Part shown: positions 1 to 7,314 of the stretch, piece after piece | How positions within the stretch are numbered: the stretch's first letter is position 1 | How the letters are laid out: each line of letters opens with the position of its first letter | Assembly: GCA_946886185.1 (NCBI GenBank) | Contig: CAMPIC010000024.1 | Span: 1 to 13,207 of the forward strand | DNA length: 13,207 bases | From: an uncultured bacterium | Lineage (GTDB): Bacteria > Eisenbacteria > RBG-16-71-46 > CAIMUX01 | Reading direction: 5' to 3' | Made by a program: the position numbers and the translations under genes | Notes under the pieces: generated by a model | What the model saw: only the letters and a program-made list of their open reading frames with translations | Told to the model about the DNA's origin: nothing | The model's database searches: none

Positions 1-85
1 TCGTGGCGGCCGCGCGGACCGGATGGCGAGCCAGTCGTGGCTGCCGCGCGGAACGGATGGCGCTCCGGTCGTCCCGGCCGCGCGG
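1..85. repeat. Degenerate 34-bp tandem repeat, about 2.5 copies
   Basis: Units lie at 1-34, 35-68 and 69-85 (partial). The first two agree at 29 of 34 positions, and the third agrees with the first at 15 of 17 positions before diverging. The period is not a multiple of three, so the same Ala-Ala-Ala-Arg-x-Gly-Trp-Arg string appears in different reading frames in successive copies. The array may continue off the left edge. It lies just upstream of the best ribosome binding site for the heme A synthase gene. That argues the array is leader or intergenic DNA, or the tail of an unseen upstream gene, rather than part of the enzyme. Confidence 0.65.
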
Positions 86-94
86 GGAAGAGGA
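84..94 (+). promoter_or_regulatory. Ribosome binding site deciding the ctaA start
   Basis: GGGGAAGAGGA lies 5-7 bases before an in-frame TTG at 100. No comparable purine run precedes the GTG at 37. This favours TTG initiation downstream of the 34-bp repeats. Confidence 0.5.
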
Positions 95-99
95 ACCAG

Positions 100-1569
100 T
101 TGATCGTAGAAAGACCCGGTTTTCGGGGGCGGACCGACCCCTCGTACGTGCTCGCGGGGGGCTTCGGGACTTCCGTCGCGATGTGGGGTCTCGGATTTTT
201 CTTGCGCATGCCGGGAGACTGGATCCCGAGTCCCGTGATCCTCCTCGCGCTTCTCGCGGTCCTTGTCGCGGGCGGATTCTGGGTCGGCCGAAACACCGGA
301 TTGGGAGCGGTCGCTGGCGGATGGACGGGCGCGCTCGCGTCGCTCATCAATTTCCTCGTGCTCGGGAGCATCTTGAATGACGCGGCCGAGCGCGGCGCAC
401 CGAACGTCGCGATCTGGTTGACGGGCTCGTTGGTGCTCGGATTCGGACTGGGAACGCTGGGAGGCTGGCTGGGTCTCAGGAGCACCACCTCGGTCGCCGC
501 GGGGTCCGGCAGTGCTGCGTCGCGGATCTCGTCGGAGGTGCAGGCCGCCCGTGCCTCGCGCGTCCAGGAGGAGCCGCCCGCCGCGCGCACGTCGCGCGTC
601 GAGTCGTCGGAGATGCCCTCGGACTCGGCCTCGTCCGCCGCGAAGGGCAGGCTCCTTCCCTCGATCTGGACCTCGCGCTTCGCCTGGGTGGCCGCGGCGG
701 CGACGTTCCTGCTGCTCATGGTCGGCGGCCTGGTCACGAGCAAGAACGCCGGGCTCGCGGTGGTCGATTGGCCGAATAGCTACGGCTACAACATGTTTCT
801 TTTTCCGATGAGCCGGATGACCGGTGGCGTCTACTACGAGCACTCGCACAGGCTGATGGGAGCGTTGGTCGGTCTCACCACCCTGACTCTCGCGACACAC
901 CTGTTCCGGGTCGATCCGCGCGGCTCGATTCGAGGGCTGGGCGTGGTCGCGGTGCTGATGGTGATCGGCCAGGGAATCATGGGCGGTCTGCGCGTCACCG
1001 GTCGCTTCACCACGTCGACCTCGCCAGCCGAGACGGCGCCCAATCTCACCCTCGCGCTGGTCCATGGAGTGTTCGGCCAGCTCTTCTTCGCCACCATGAT
1101 CGCGCTCGCGGTCTTCTGCTCTCGTGGATGGTGGGAAGCGCCTGCTCCTCGCGCACACCCCGATGCTTCCAAGGAGCATCGATGGAGCGCGCTCCTCATC
1201 GCCGTTCTCGTGATCCAGCTGGTGCTCGGGGCGATCGTGCGCCATACCACGGCCGGGCTCTATCTGCACCTCAGCTGGGCGGTGATCGTGATCCTGCTCG
1301 CGCTGGTCGTGGGAATGCGCGCGTCCAATCTCTATCCGGATCTGGAGAAAGTGCGGCGCACCGGCAAGGCGCTCGTGCATCTGATCGGGCTGCAGCTCCT
1401 GCTCGGAATCAGCGCGTTGCTCGCGCTGGTGTTCGCGCAGGGAGAGCCCGAGCCTCCCGCCTACGAAGTCGCGATCGCGACCGCGCATCAGGCGACCGGC
1501 GCGCTGCTCCTCGCTTGCTCGGTGATGCTCGCGCTCTGGACGCGGCGGTTACTGGACCGACCTACTTGA
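100..1569 (+). CDS. ctaA: Heme A synthase (COX15/CtaA family) with an extra N-terminal membrane domain
   Basis: Integral membrane enzyme that oxidises the C8 methyl of heme O to the formyl of heme A, the cofactor of aa3-type cytochrome oxidases. The catalytic part spans about residues 194-487. It shows GGLVTS (209-214) before a GLAVVDWP segment, the EHSHR motif (247-251, the ExxHR signature) and candidate heme-ligand histidines at 322, 390 and 463, each in a hydrophobic helix. Unusually, residues about 15-127 form an additional hydrophobic domain with three to four predicted helices. A Ser/Ala/Arg/Glu-rich linker (about 128-188) joins it to the enzyme, giving 489 residues against roughly 300-350 for the usual family. 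I chose the TTG at 100 because GGGGAAGAGGA sits 6-7 bases before it. A GTG at 37 is in frame and the frame stays open to the left edge, so a longer form is possible. The 3' end overlaps the convergent gene by 8 bp. Confidence 0.9.
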   Translation: MIVERPGFRGRTDPSYVLAGGFGTSVAMWGLGFFLRMPGDWIPSPVILLALLAVLVAGGFWVGRNTGLGAVAGGWTGALASLINFLVLGSILNDAAERGAPNVAIWLTGSLVLGFGLGTLGGWLGLRSTTSVAAGSGSAASRISSEVQAARASRVQEEPPAARTSRVESSEMPSDSASSAAKGRLLPSIWTSRFAWVAAAATFLLLMVGGLVTSKNAGLAVVDWPNSYGYNMFLFPMSRMTGGVYYEHSHRLMGALVGLTTLTLATHLFRVDPRGSIRGLGVVAVLMVIGQGIMGGLRVTGRFTTSTSPAETAPNLTLALVHGVFGQLFFATMIALAVFCSRGWWEAPAPRAHPDASKEHRWSALLIAVLVIQLVLGAIVRHTTAGLYLHLSWAVIVILLALVVGMRASNLYPDLEKVRRTGKALVHLIGLQLLLGISALLALVFAQGEPEPPAYEVAIATAHQATGALLLACSVMLALWTRRLLDRPT

Positions 1570-3406
1570 TTCGGTGCCCAGCCGGATCGAGCGTGTTGTT
1601 GAACAGCCATGCGACCACTTCGCCGATCCGGACCTCCTCGGAAAGATAGGCCGCCCGGGTCAAACGCTCCGAGGATCGCTTCGAGCCGTGCGCGCGCGTC
1701 GAGGCGTGCATCTGCTCGAACATCGTCAGCCACCATGCGATGTGCGCAGGGCGGAGGTCGACCCATCCTTTGCCGGCGAATCGATCGATCGCTGCGGGAT
1801 CGAGCGCGATGAGATGCCGCTTGGGGTTGTACGAGGGAATCTTCACGACCGGACCGCGCCAGATGCGGAGTCCGTCCGGCCAGAGGATCGGAATCCCGAT
1901 CGATACGATCACGTCGCGCAGTCGATCCTGCTCGAGACGACGGAAGAAGCGCTGCGCGATCTCATCCGCGGTAGGGGCGGCCGATCCGTCCAGCCCCAGA
2001 ATGCGGCCCAAGGTGCGGAACTCCACCGCGAAGAGATGCGCCTCGTAGAGAAACTTCGCGAGCTGGGGCGGACCGAGCTGCCCGAGCGCGACCGACGGCA
2101 CTCCCGTCTCCGTCTCCAGCTTGGACAGCTCTTCGATCGCCACGTGCCGGATCATGCCGGCGCGATAGGTCGGATCCAACACGGCGGAATCGATCGCGGA
2201 GATCACGTCGTGTCCGGTGTTGCTTCCCCGAAGCTCGTGGATCACGTCGGCGGCGATCTCCTCGGGAGTGATGAACTCCATCTGGCCCGAGTACGTGATC
2301 GCTTCGAACTCGCCGCGCGTGAACATCCCGTTCTCGCCGGTGTTGACCGCGGGCAGGCGCAGCTCGAGCGGTGTGCCGTCCTCGCGTCGGATCGGCTCGA
2401 ATCCGCTCACCTGGGGCGTCGTGTCCAGGCTCTCTCCGAGGTGCTCTTCCCGCGCGGGGAAGATCAGATACGGGCGGTTCTTTTCCAGCACGATCCTGCC
2501 GTCCGACTCGCGGTACTGCGGGCCTTTCAAGACCAGGAAGTCGATGTCGCGATAGCCGATCATCGCGGCCGGCTTCACCTCCTTGACGATGGGACCGCCG
2601 GCGGTGCGTGCCATGAGGAAGAGGAGGCCGGTCTGCGCGAACGCGATCGCGGTCTTGGCCATCAGCGTGGGACTGGGGCGATCTTCTCCATGCGTGAAGG
2701 GGACGTTGAGGCCCATGCCGCCCGTGCCGGTGGTGCCGACCTTGACGTAGATCCGCGTCTTCACCTCCGTCATGGCGCGATGGAGGAGGCGGATGTGGAG
2801 GATCAGCTCCGGCACCGATGTGGAAACGAGCAGCTTCTCCAGATCGGTCGCGAACGTATCGAACGCGGCGCGGGGAAGCGCGACCTGTTCTCTTCCGGGC
2901 GCGGCCGCACTCTCCGAAACGCGCAGCTCGTCCAGTCCGCGCGAGACGATGTCGCTGGCGAGGAAGACATCCTGGTAGCTGATTCCGGTGGCGGTGTTGA
3001 CGCAGTCGACGATCGCCTGCGGGCGTGTCCTTCGGATCAGCCGCACCAGCATCGATTCGGCGAACGCGGTCTCGAAATCGCGGAAGATGTCGGCGAAGAG
3101 GTCGCGCCGCACTGCCGGGTCTTCCTTTTGCTCCATGGGCGACCGCATCGGGACGTCGCGTTCGATCGGCATCGGTTCCCCGCGGAGGAAGATGTTGCCG
3201 TAATAGCCTTCGAACACGATCGAGGGATATGCCGCCGAGATCGCTTCGATTGCCTCGATCGCTTCTTGCCGAAACAGAGTCGCGATGACGATCCGCCGGG
3301 GGGCGAGGTCGGAAGCGGCGCGCTTGGCGACCTGCGTCCCGACGAGTCCGCCTCCTCCGAGCAGGAGCACAGTGTCGAAGAGGGGGGCAGCGCCGGCTCG
3401 TTCCAT
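1562..3406 (-). CDS. NAD(P)-binding Rossmann-fold protein of unassigned function
   Basis: A 614-residue cytoplasmic-type protein with no signal peptide or clear membrane segment. The N-terminus reads DTVLLLGGGGLVGTQVAKRA (residues 11-30), a beta strand followed by a GxGxxG dinucleotide-binding turn as in short-chain dehydrogenase/epimerase folds. The next strand is IVIATLF. Further in are VDCVNTATGISYQDVF, in a position suiting the later strands of a Rossmann core, and a Gly-rich KVGTTGTGGMGLNVPFTHGE segment. I do not see a confident YxxxK catalytic pair and cannot name a substrate. It is much longer than a classical SDR (about 250 residues), so the C-terminal half is probably a family-specific domain. 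ATG 3406 is preceded by GGAG about nine bases upstream. It converges on ctaA with an 8-bp overlap and has no co-directional partner here. Automated annotation might call it a short-chain dehydrogenase or epimerase. Confidence 0.75.
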   Translation of the reverse strand: MERAGAAPLFDTVLLLGGGGLVGTQVAKRAASDLAPRRIVIATLFRQEAIEAIEAISAAYPSIVFEGYYGNIFLRGEPMPIERDVPMRSPMEQKEDPAVRRDLFADIFRDFETAFAESMLVRLIRRTRPQAIVDCVNTATGISYQDVFLASDIVSRGLDELRVSESAAAPGREQVALPRAAFDTFATDLEKLLVSTSVPELILHIRLLHRAMTEVKTRIYVKVGTTGTGGMGLNVPFTHGEDRPSPTLMAKTAIAFAQTGLLFLMARTAGGPIVKEVKPAAMIGYRDIDFLVLKGPQYRESDGRIVLEKNRPYLIFPAREEHLGESLDTTPQVSGFEPIRREDGTPLELRLPAVNTGENGMFTRGEFEAITYSGQMEFITPEEIAADVIHELRGSNTGHDVISAIDSAVLDPTYRAGMIRHVAIEELSKLETETGVPSVALGQLGPPQLAKFLYEAHLFAVEFRTLGRILGLDGSAAPTADEIAQRFFRRLEQDRLRDVIVSIGIPILWPDGLRIWRGPVVKIPSYNPKRHLIALDPAAIDRFAGKGWVDLRPAHIAWWLTMFEQMHASTRAHGSKRSSERLTRAAYLSEEVRIGEVVAWLFNNTLDPAGHRIK

Positions 3407-3802
3407 CGGTCATCACTCCGCGGTTAAAGGATACTTCGCCCGGATCTTAGGTTCGGGACCAGGGGGGGACAACGGAGAACCCTCGCTCGCGGGCGAGCTC
3501 GGGTCGCCACCTGTCTTGGACGATGGAGCCGGACGATCTCCGCCGTGAGTGCGCGGCCACCAGCGCGGGACTGTCTCCGGTGCGGTCGTCGAGTGCGCCC
3601 TCGGGCACGTCGGCAGACGGCTAGCCTCGGCCGTAAGTGCGCTCCGCTACGCGCGGTTGCGGGGTATCCCGGCGGGAGGCCACGCTTGCCGGGTGGTCAG
3701 GCCGATGGTACTCTTTGCATACTTCGCAAGCGTGCCACGTCTCGAACGTTCAGAATCCAACCGGACTCGTGATGGTGAGGGGGTTGATACGGGGAGGTCT
3801 CG
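3407..3802. other. Divergent intergenic region without a supported gene
   Basis: This 396-bp gap separates the minus-strand Rossmann gene from the EF-G-like gene and must hold the promoters for both directions. Short ORFs here look compositionally random and lack good ribosome binding sites. Two inverted repeats are visible. One is at 3480-3503 (CCC, tc, GCTCGC, gg, GCGAGC, tc, GGG). The other is a 6-bp CCCGGC/GCCGGG pair at 3668-3673 and 3688-3693. Neither is followed by a T run, so neither is a convincing intrinsic terminator. No tRNA-like cloverleaf or known riboswitch was recognised. Confidence 0.5.
3686..3714 (+). promoter_or_regulatory. Weak candidate sigma70-type promoter for the EF-G-like gene
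   Basis: TTGCCG (3686-3691) and TACTCT (3709-3714) are separated by 17 bases. They match the -35 consensus at 4 of 6 positions and the -10 consensus at 3 of 6. An overlapping alternative -10 is CATACT at 3718-3723, preceded by TTTG. The -35 element overlaps the right arm of a small inverted repeat. Matches of this quality arise by chance often, so this is only a pointer. Confidence 0.2.
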
Positions 3803-5869
3803 GTGAAGGCATTTCAGCCCGCGGATATCCGAAACATCGTCGTCGTCGGACACGGGGGCTCGGGCAAGACCACCCTGGGCGAGTCGATGCTCTTTCTTTC
3901 CGGAGCAGTCGCGCGCCAGGGGAAGGTGGTGGATGGATCCTCCAACCTCGCGCACACCGCCGAGGAAGTGAAGCGCAAGGCGACCGTCTATCTCTCGCTC
4001 GCGCAGTTCGAATCCAACAAGTGCAAGATCAACCTGCTCGACGCGCCGGGCTATGCCGACTTCATCGGAGAGACTCTGTGCGGGCTGCGGGCCGCCGATT
4101 GCGCCCTCCTCGTGGTCAACGGGCAGAACGGGGTCGAACCGGATACCGAGAGGCTCGCCGAGATCCTCGACGAGGAAGAGAAGCCGCGCATCATCGCCAT
4201 CAATATGATGGACAAGGAACAGGCCGACTTCGACAAGGTGATGGCGCAGCTCAACCAGCTCCTCTCCAACCGCGCGGTGCCCTTGTACTACCCGATCGGC
4301 TCGGGATCTTCGTTCAAGGGCGTGGTCAACGTGCTCGAGGGAAAGGCGTATGAGTTCGCCGGCAAGGATCTGAAGGAGATCGCCGTTCCTTCCGATGCAG
4401 CGGCCGCCGCGGAGGACGCCAAGGGAAAGCTGGTCGAGCTCGCTGCCGAGTCGGACGACGTCCTTCTCGAGAAGTACCTCGATGCCGGCGAGCTGGCTCC
4501 GGCGGAGATCCTGAGTGGACTGCGCGCCGGCATCGTGAAAGGCACGCTCTATCCGACGGTCCCGGTGAGCGCCGAGCACGGTTCCGGCACCGCGGCTCTC
4601 CTCGCGCTCATCGCCGACTTCGCGCCCAATCCACTGGATGTGCCCGGTCCCAAGACGAAGGAAGGGACGCAGATTACAGTCTCACCAACCGGCAATCCGG
4701 TTGCGTTCGTCTTCAAGGTCACGAGCGACCTCATGGCGCAGAAGTTCTCCTTCATCCGCTCCTACTCAGGGACGGTGGAAGGCTCGATCGATCTCTATAA
4801 CACCAACGAGAGCTCTTCCGAGCGCCTCGGCCAGCTCTACAACTTCCTCGGGAAGGAGCGGCTCGACATCGAGAAGCTGGTGTGCGGAGACATCGCCGCC
4901 GCCGCCAAGCTGAAAGCGACCGGACTCGGGGACACGCTCTGTCTCAAGTCGGATGGAATCGTGCTCGCGCCCATCGCGATGCCTCCCACGAATCATGAAG
5001 TCGCCTTTGCTGCCAAGAACAAGAACGACGACGAGAAGGTCGGAACCGCCTTCGCCAAGATGCGCGAGGAAGACGCGAGCTTCCATCTGGTGGTGCATCC
5101 GGATCTCCATCAGACGGTGCTGCATTGCATGGGGGATCAGCACCTCGACGTGATCCTGGAGCGGCTCAAGCGCAAGTACGGGCTGGAAGTGGATGTGAGC
5201 AAGCCGCGCGTACCGTTCCGCGAGACGATCCGGAGCTCCTCCGACGTCTCCTATCGGCACAAGAAGCAGACGGGAGGCGCCGGCCAGTTCGCCGACGTCT
5301 CGATGAAGTTCGAGCCGCTTCCGCGCGGCTCCGGCTTCGAGTTCTCGAACGAGATCACCGGAGGCGTGATTCCGACCCGCTTCATTCCCGCGGTAGAGAA
5401 GGGGCTGCACGAGGCGCTGGTTGGCGGCGTCCTGGCCGGATATCCGGTGGTGGACGTCAAGGCGCGGCTCTACTTCGGCGGCTACCACGACGTCGACTCA
5501 TCCGAAATGGCGTTCAAGATCGCGAGCATCCAGTGCTTCAAGAAAGGCATGACGGACGCAACGCCGATCCTGCTCGAGCCGGTCATGCTCGTCGAAGTGC
5601 GCGTGCCGGACGAGTACATGGGCGACGTGATGGGCGACCTCTCCAGCCGCCGAGGCAAGATCCAGGGGATGGAGCCGCAGGGGAGATACCAAGTCGTCAA
5701 GGCGATGGTGCCTCAGGTGGAGCTCCATCGTTACTCGGCTTCGCTGCGCTCCATGACCCAGGGGCGAGCCCGTTTCGTGACCAAGTTCTCGCATTATGAA
5801 GAGGTGCCGCGCGACCACGCGGACAGGCTGGTGGAGACTTTGCGCAAGGAGAAGGAGGCGGTGGCCTGA
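3803..5869 (+). CDS. fusA: Elongation factor G-like translational GTPase (EF-G2 type)
   Basis: Ribosome-associated GTPase of the EF-G superfamily. It has 688 residues, the full five-domain length. The P-loop is GHGGSGKTT (16-24), the switch I threonine is in KRKAT (61) and G3 is DAPGYADF (80-87). G4 is NMMD (134-137) and a G5-like GSG is near 166. Domain IV carries GAGQFADV (about 491) and the tip loop GGYHDVDSSEMAF (about 559-571). Domain V contains SSRRGKIQGME. DAPGY instead of the DTPGH of canonical EF-G marks the EF-G-like branch. The switch II catalytic histidine is Tyr84, and the Lys of NKxD is Met135. Whether it drives bulk translocation or a specialised step is therefore uncertain, and a canonical EF-G may exist elsewhere. 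The GTG start is preceded by GGGGAGG with a 5-base spacer. The gene is not in a str operon; yebC follows after 34 bp. Confidence 0.9.
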   Translation: MKAFQPADIRNIVVVGHGGSGKTTLGESMLFLSGAVARQGKVVDGSSNLAHTAEEVKRKATVYLSLAQFESNKCKINLLDAPGYADFIGETLCGLRAADCALLVVNGQNGVEPDTERLAEILDEEEKPRIIAINMMDKEQADFDKVMAQLNQLLSNRAVPLYYPIGSGSSFKGVVNVLEGKAYEFAGKDLKEIAVPSDAAAAAEDAKGKLVELAAESDDVLLEKYLDAGELAPAEILSGLRAGIVKGTLYPTVPVSAEHGSGTAALLALIADFAPNPLDVPGPKTKEGTQITVSPTGNPVAFVFKVTSDLMAQKFSFIRSYSGTVEGSIDLYNTNESSSERLGQLYNFLGKERLDIEKLVCGDIAAAAKLKATGLGDTLCLKSDGIVLAPIAMPPTNHEVAFAAKNKNDDEKVGTAFAKMREEDASFHLVVHPDLHQTVLHCMGDQHLDVILERLKRKYGLEVDVSKPRVPFRETIRSSSDVSYRHKKQTGGAGQFADVSMKFEPLPRGSGFEFSNEITGGVIPTRFIPAVEKGLHEALVGGVLAGYPVVDVKARLYFGGYHDVDSSEMAFKIASIQCFKKGMTDATPILLEPVMLVEVRVPDEYMGDVMGDLSSRRGKIQGMEPQGRYQVVKAMVPQVELHRYSASLRSMTQGRARFVTKFSHYEEVPRDHADRLVETLRKEKEAVA

Positions 5870-5903
5870 CCGGCTCGCGCCGGCCGAGCCTCGCGGAGAG
5901 TTT

Positions 5904-6656
5904 ATGAGCGGACATTCGAAATGGGCGACGATCAAGAGGAAGAAGGCGAAGACCGACGCGGAGCGCGGCAAGATGTTCACCAAGGTGATCAAGGAGATCA
6001 CCATCGCGGCGCGTGACGGCGGGGGAGATCCGGAAGGAAATCCGCGCCTGCGGACCGCGGTCCTGGCCGCCAAAGCGGTCAACATGCCGGCCGCCAACAT
6101 CGACCGGGCGATCAAGAAGGGGACCGGCGAGCTCCCGGGCGTTTCCTACGAGGAAGTGACCTACGAAGGTTATGGCGCGCACGGCGTCGCGGTCATGGTC
6201 GACTGTCTGACCGACAACCGCAATCGCACCACCGCCGAGATCCGGCACCTCTTCTCCAAGTTCGGCGGCAACCTGGCCGCGGACGGCGCGGTCAGCTGGG
6301 TCTTCGCCCGCAAGGGACAGATCCTCGTGTCGAAGAGCGGAGTCACCGAGGAGCAGCTCATGGAGATCGCTCTGGAAGCGGGCGCCGAAGACATCCGTAC
6401 CGACGATCCGGAGCAGTACGAGATCCTCACCGAGGCATCCGAACTGCACACTGTCCTGAAAGAGCTGGAAGCCAAGGGAGTGAAGCCGGAAACCGGCGAG
6501 CTGGTCCGCGTTGCTTCGAACACCGTCGAGCTGGGGGAGAAGGAAGCCGAAGGCGTGCTCAAGCTGATCGACCAGCTCGAAGACAACGACGACGTCACCA
6601 AGGTGTGGGCGAACTTCGAGATTCCTGAGGAAATGGTGGAGCGTCTCCGAGGCTGA
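5904..6656 (+). CDS. yebC: YebC/PmpR/TACO1 family protein
   Basis: A 250-residue cytoplasmic protein of typical family length. It opens with MSGHSKWATIKRKKAKTDAE, the hallmark YebC N-terminus, followed by GKMFTKVIKEITIAAR. The middle holds NMPAANIDRAIKKGTGE and YEGYGAHGVAVMVDCLTDNRNRTTAEIR, and FSKFGGNLAADGAVSWVF begins the third domain. The family was long annotated as transcriptional regulators. More recent work on TACO1 and YebC homologues supports a role in translation, including relief of stalling at proline-rich stretches. GGAGAG ends 3 bases before the ATG at 5904. It starts 34 bp after the EF-G-like gene on the same strand and precedes ruvC, the common bacterial yebC-ruvC-ruvA order. 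Co-transcription with a ribosomal GTPase fits a translational role, which is inference. Confidence 0.95.
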   Translation: MSGHSKWATIKRKKAKTDAERGKMFTKVIKEITIAARDGGGDPEGNPRLRTAVLAAKAVNMPAANIDRAIKKGTGELPGVSYEEVTYEGYGAHGVAVMVDCLTDNRNRTTAEIRHLFSKFGGNLAADGAVSWVFARKGQILVSKSGVTEEQLMEIALEAGAEDIRTDDPEQYEILTEASELHTVLKELEAKGVKPETGELVRVASNTVELGEKEAEGVLKLIDQLEDNDDVTKVWANFEIPEEMVERLRG

Positions 6657-6695
6657 TCCGCGACGGAGAGGTTGCGCTCATGCCCGGACTGGAAT

Positions 6696-6723
6696 GAAGC
6701 AGAGCGCGCCTTTCGTCTGCTTC
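6696..6723 (+). other. Perfect 8-bp inverted repeat between yebC and ruvC
   Basis: GAAGCAGA (6696-6703) and TCTGCTTC (6716-6723) are exact reverse complements around a 12-nt loop, and a flanking T-G wobble could extend the stem to 9 bp. No T run follows, so it is not a standard intrinsic terminator. It lies about 40 bases after the yebC stop and about 80 bases before the ruvC start, in a 145-bp gap. A role in RNA processing, partial attenuation or protein binding is possible, as is chance. A separate perfect 10-bp palindrome, GTTCCGGAAC, lies at 6758-6767. Confidence 0.3.
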
Positions 6724-6801
6724 GGCCTGGAATATCGGCGCGCGCAAGGAAGCTCCGGTTCCGGAACGGATTCCGGATTGCGGACGACGAGGGACACGTC
6801 G

Positions 6802-7314
6802 ATGAGGGTTCTCGGACTCGATCCCGGAAGCCGCTTGCTTGGCTACGGCGTCCTCGAAAGTGACCGCACCGGATGGCGACGGCTCGCGAGCGGCGCGATC
6901 CGGCTCCGCGCCGATGATCCGATTCCCGAACGACTCGCCGCGGCCTTCGCCTCGGTGCGCGAGATCATCCACCTTCATCGCCCCGAGCATGTTGCTGTGG
7001 AAGAATGCTTCGTGGCGCATTCCCCTCGATCCGCGCTGGTGCTCGGACAGGTGCGGGGTGTGCTCCTGCTGGCCGCGCAGTTGGAGCACACCGCGCTCTA
7101 CGAGTTCGCGCCGCGCGCGGTCAAGCTTGCGGCGGTCGGCAACGGCGCCGCTTCCAAAGAACAGGTGCAGGCGATGATCCCTCGCTTGCTCGCCGACTGC
7201 CAATCGGGGCTGGGTCCCGACGAGGCGGACGCGCTGGCGGTCGCGTGGTGCTGCGCCAATCAGCTCCGGACCGTGCGCCTGCCTTCCATGCGCGGCGGGA
7301 GCGTGAGTCGATGA
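6802..7314 (+). CDS. ruvC: Crossover junction endodeoxyribonuclease RuvC
   Basis: Holliday-junction resolvase that nicks four-way DNA junctions symmetrically, working with the RuvAB branch-migration complex. From ATG 6802 the protein is 170 residues, matching the family (about 173 in E. coli). The four acidic catalytic positions are present: Asp7 in GLDPG, Glu67 in VEECF, and Asp140 and Asp143 in DEADALAVA. The segment SPRSALVLGQVRG corresponds to the conserved SALxLGQxRG. GAGGGA lies 7 bases upstream of this ATG. An in-frame ATG at 6694 would add 36 unconserved residues and is unlikely. The TGA stop overlaps the ruvA ATG (ATGA at 7311-7314), indicating translational coupling. Confidence 0.95.
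   Translation: MRVLGLDPGSRLLGYGVLESDRTGWRRLASGAIRLRADDPIPERLAAAFASVREIIHLHRPEHVAVEECFVAHSPRSALVLGQVRGVLLLAAQLEHTALYEFAPRAVKLAAVGNGAASKEQVQAMIPRLLADCQSGLGPDEADALAVAWCCANQLRTVRLPSMRGGSVSR

Noticed and set aside
1574..3427. 617-codon plus-strand open frame opposite the Rossmann-fold gene
   Set aside because: Its translation is rich in Arg, His, Asp and Glu with no motif or membrane pattern, as expected for the antisense of a GC-rich gene. The minus frame has a clear Rossmann motif.
3545..3806. Small open frames in the 3407-3802 gap
   Set aside because: They have no good ribosome binding site, no recognisable motif, and skewed composition typical of noncoding GC-rich DNA.
6694..6801. Earlier in-frame start of ruvC at 6694
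   Set aside because: The extra 36 residues would precede the universally N-terminal GLDPG motif, and the 6802 ATG has a better ribosome binding site.
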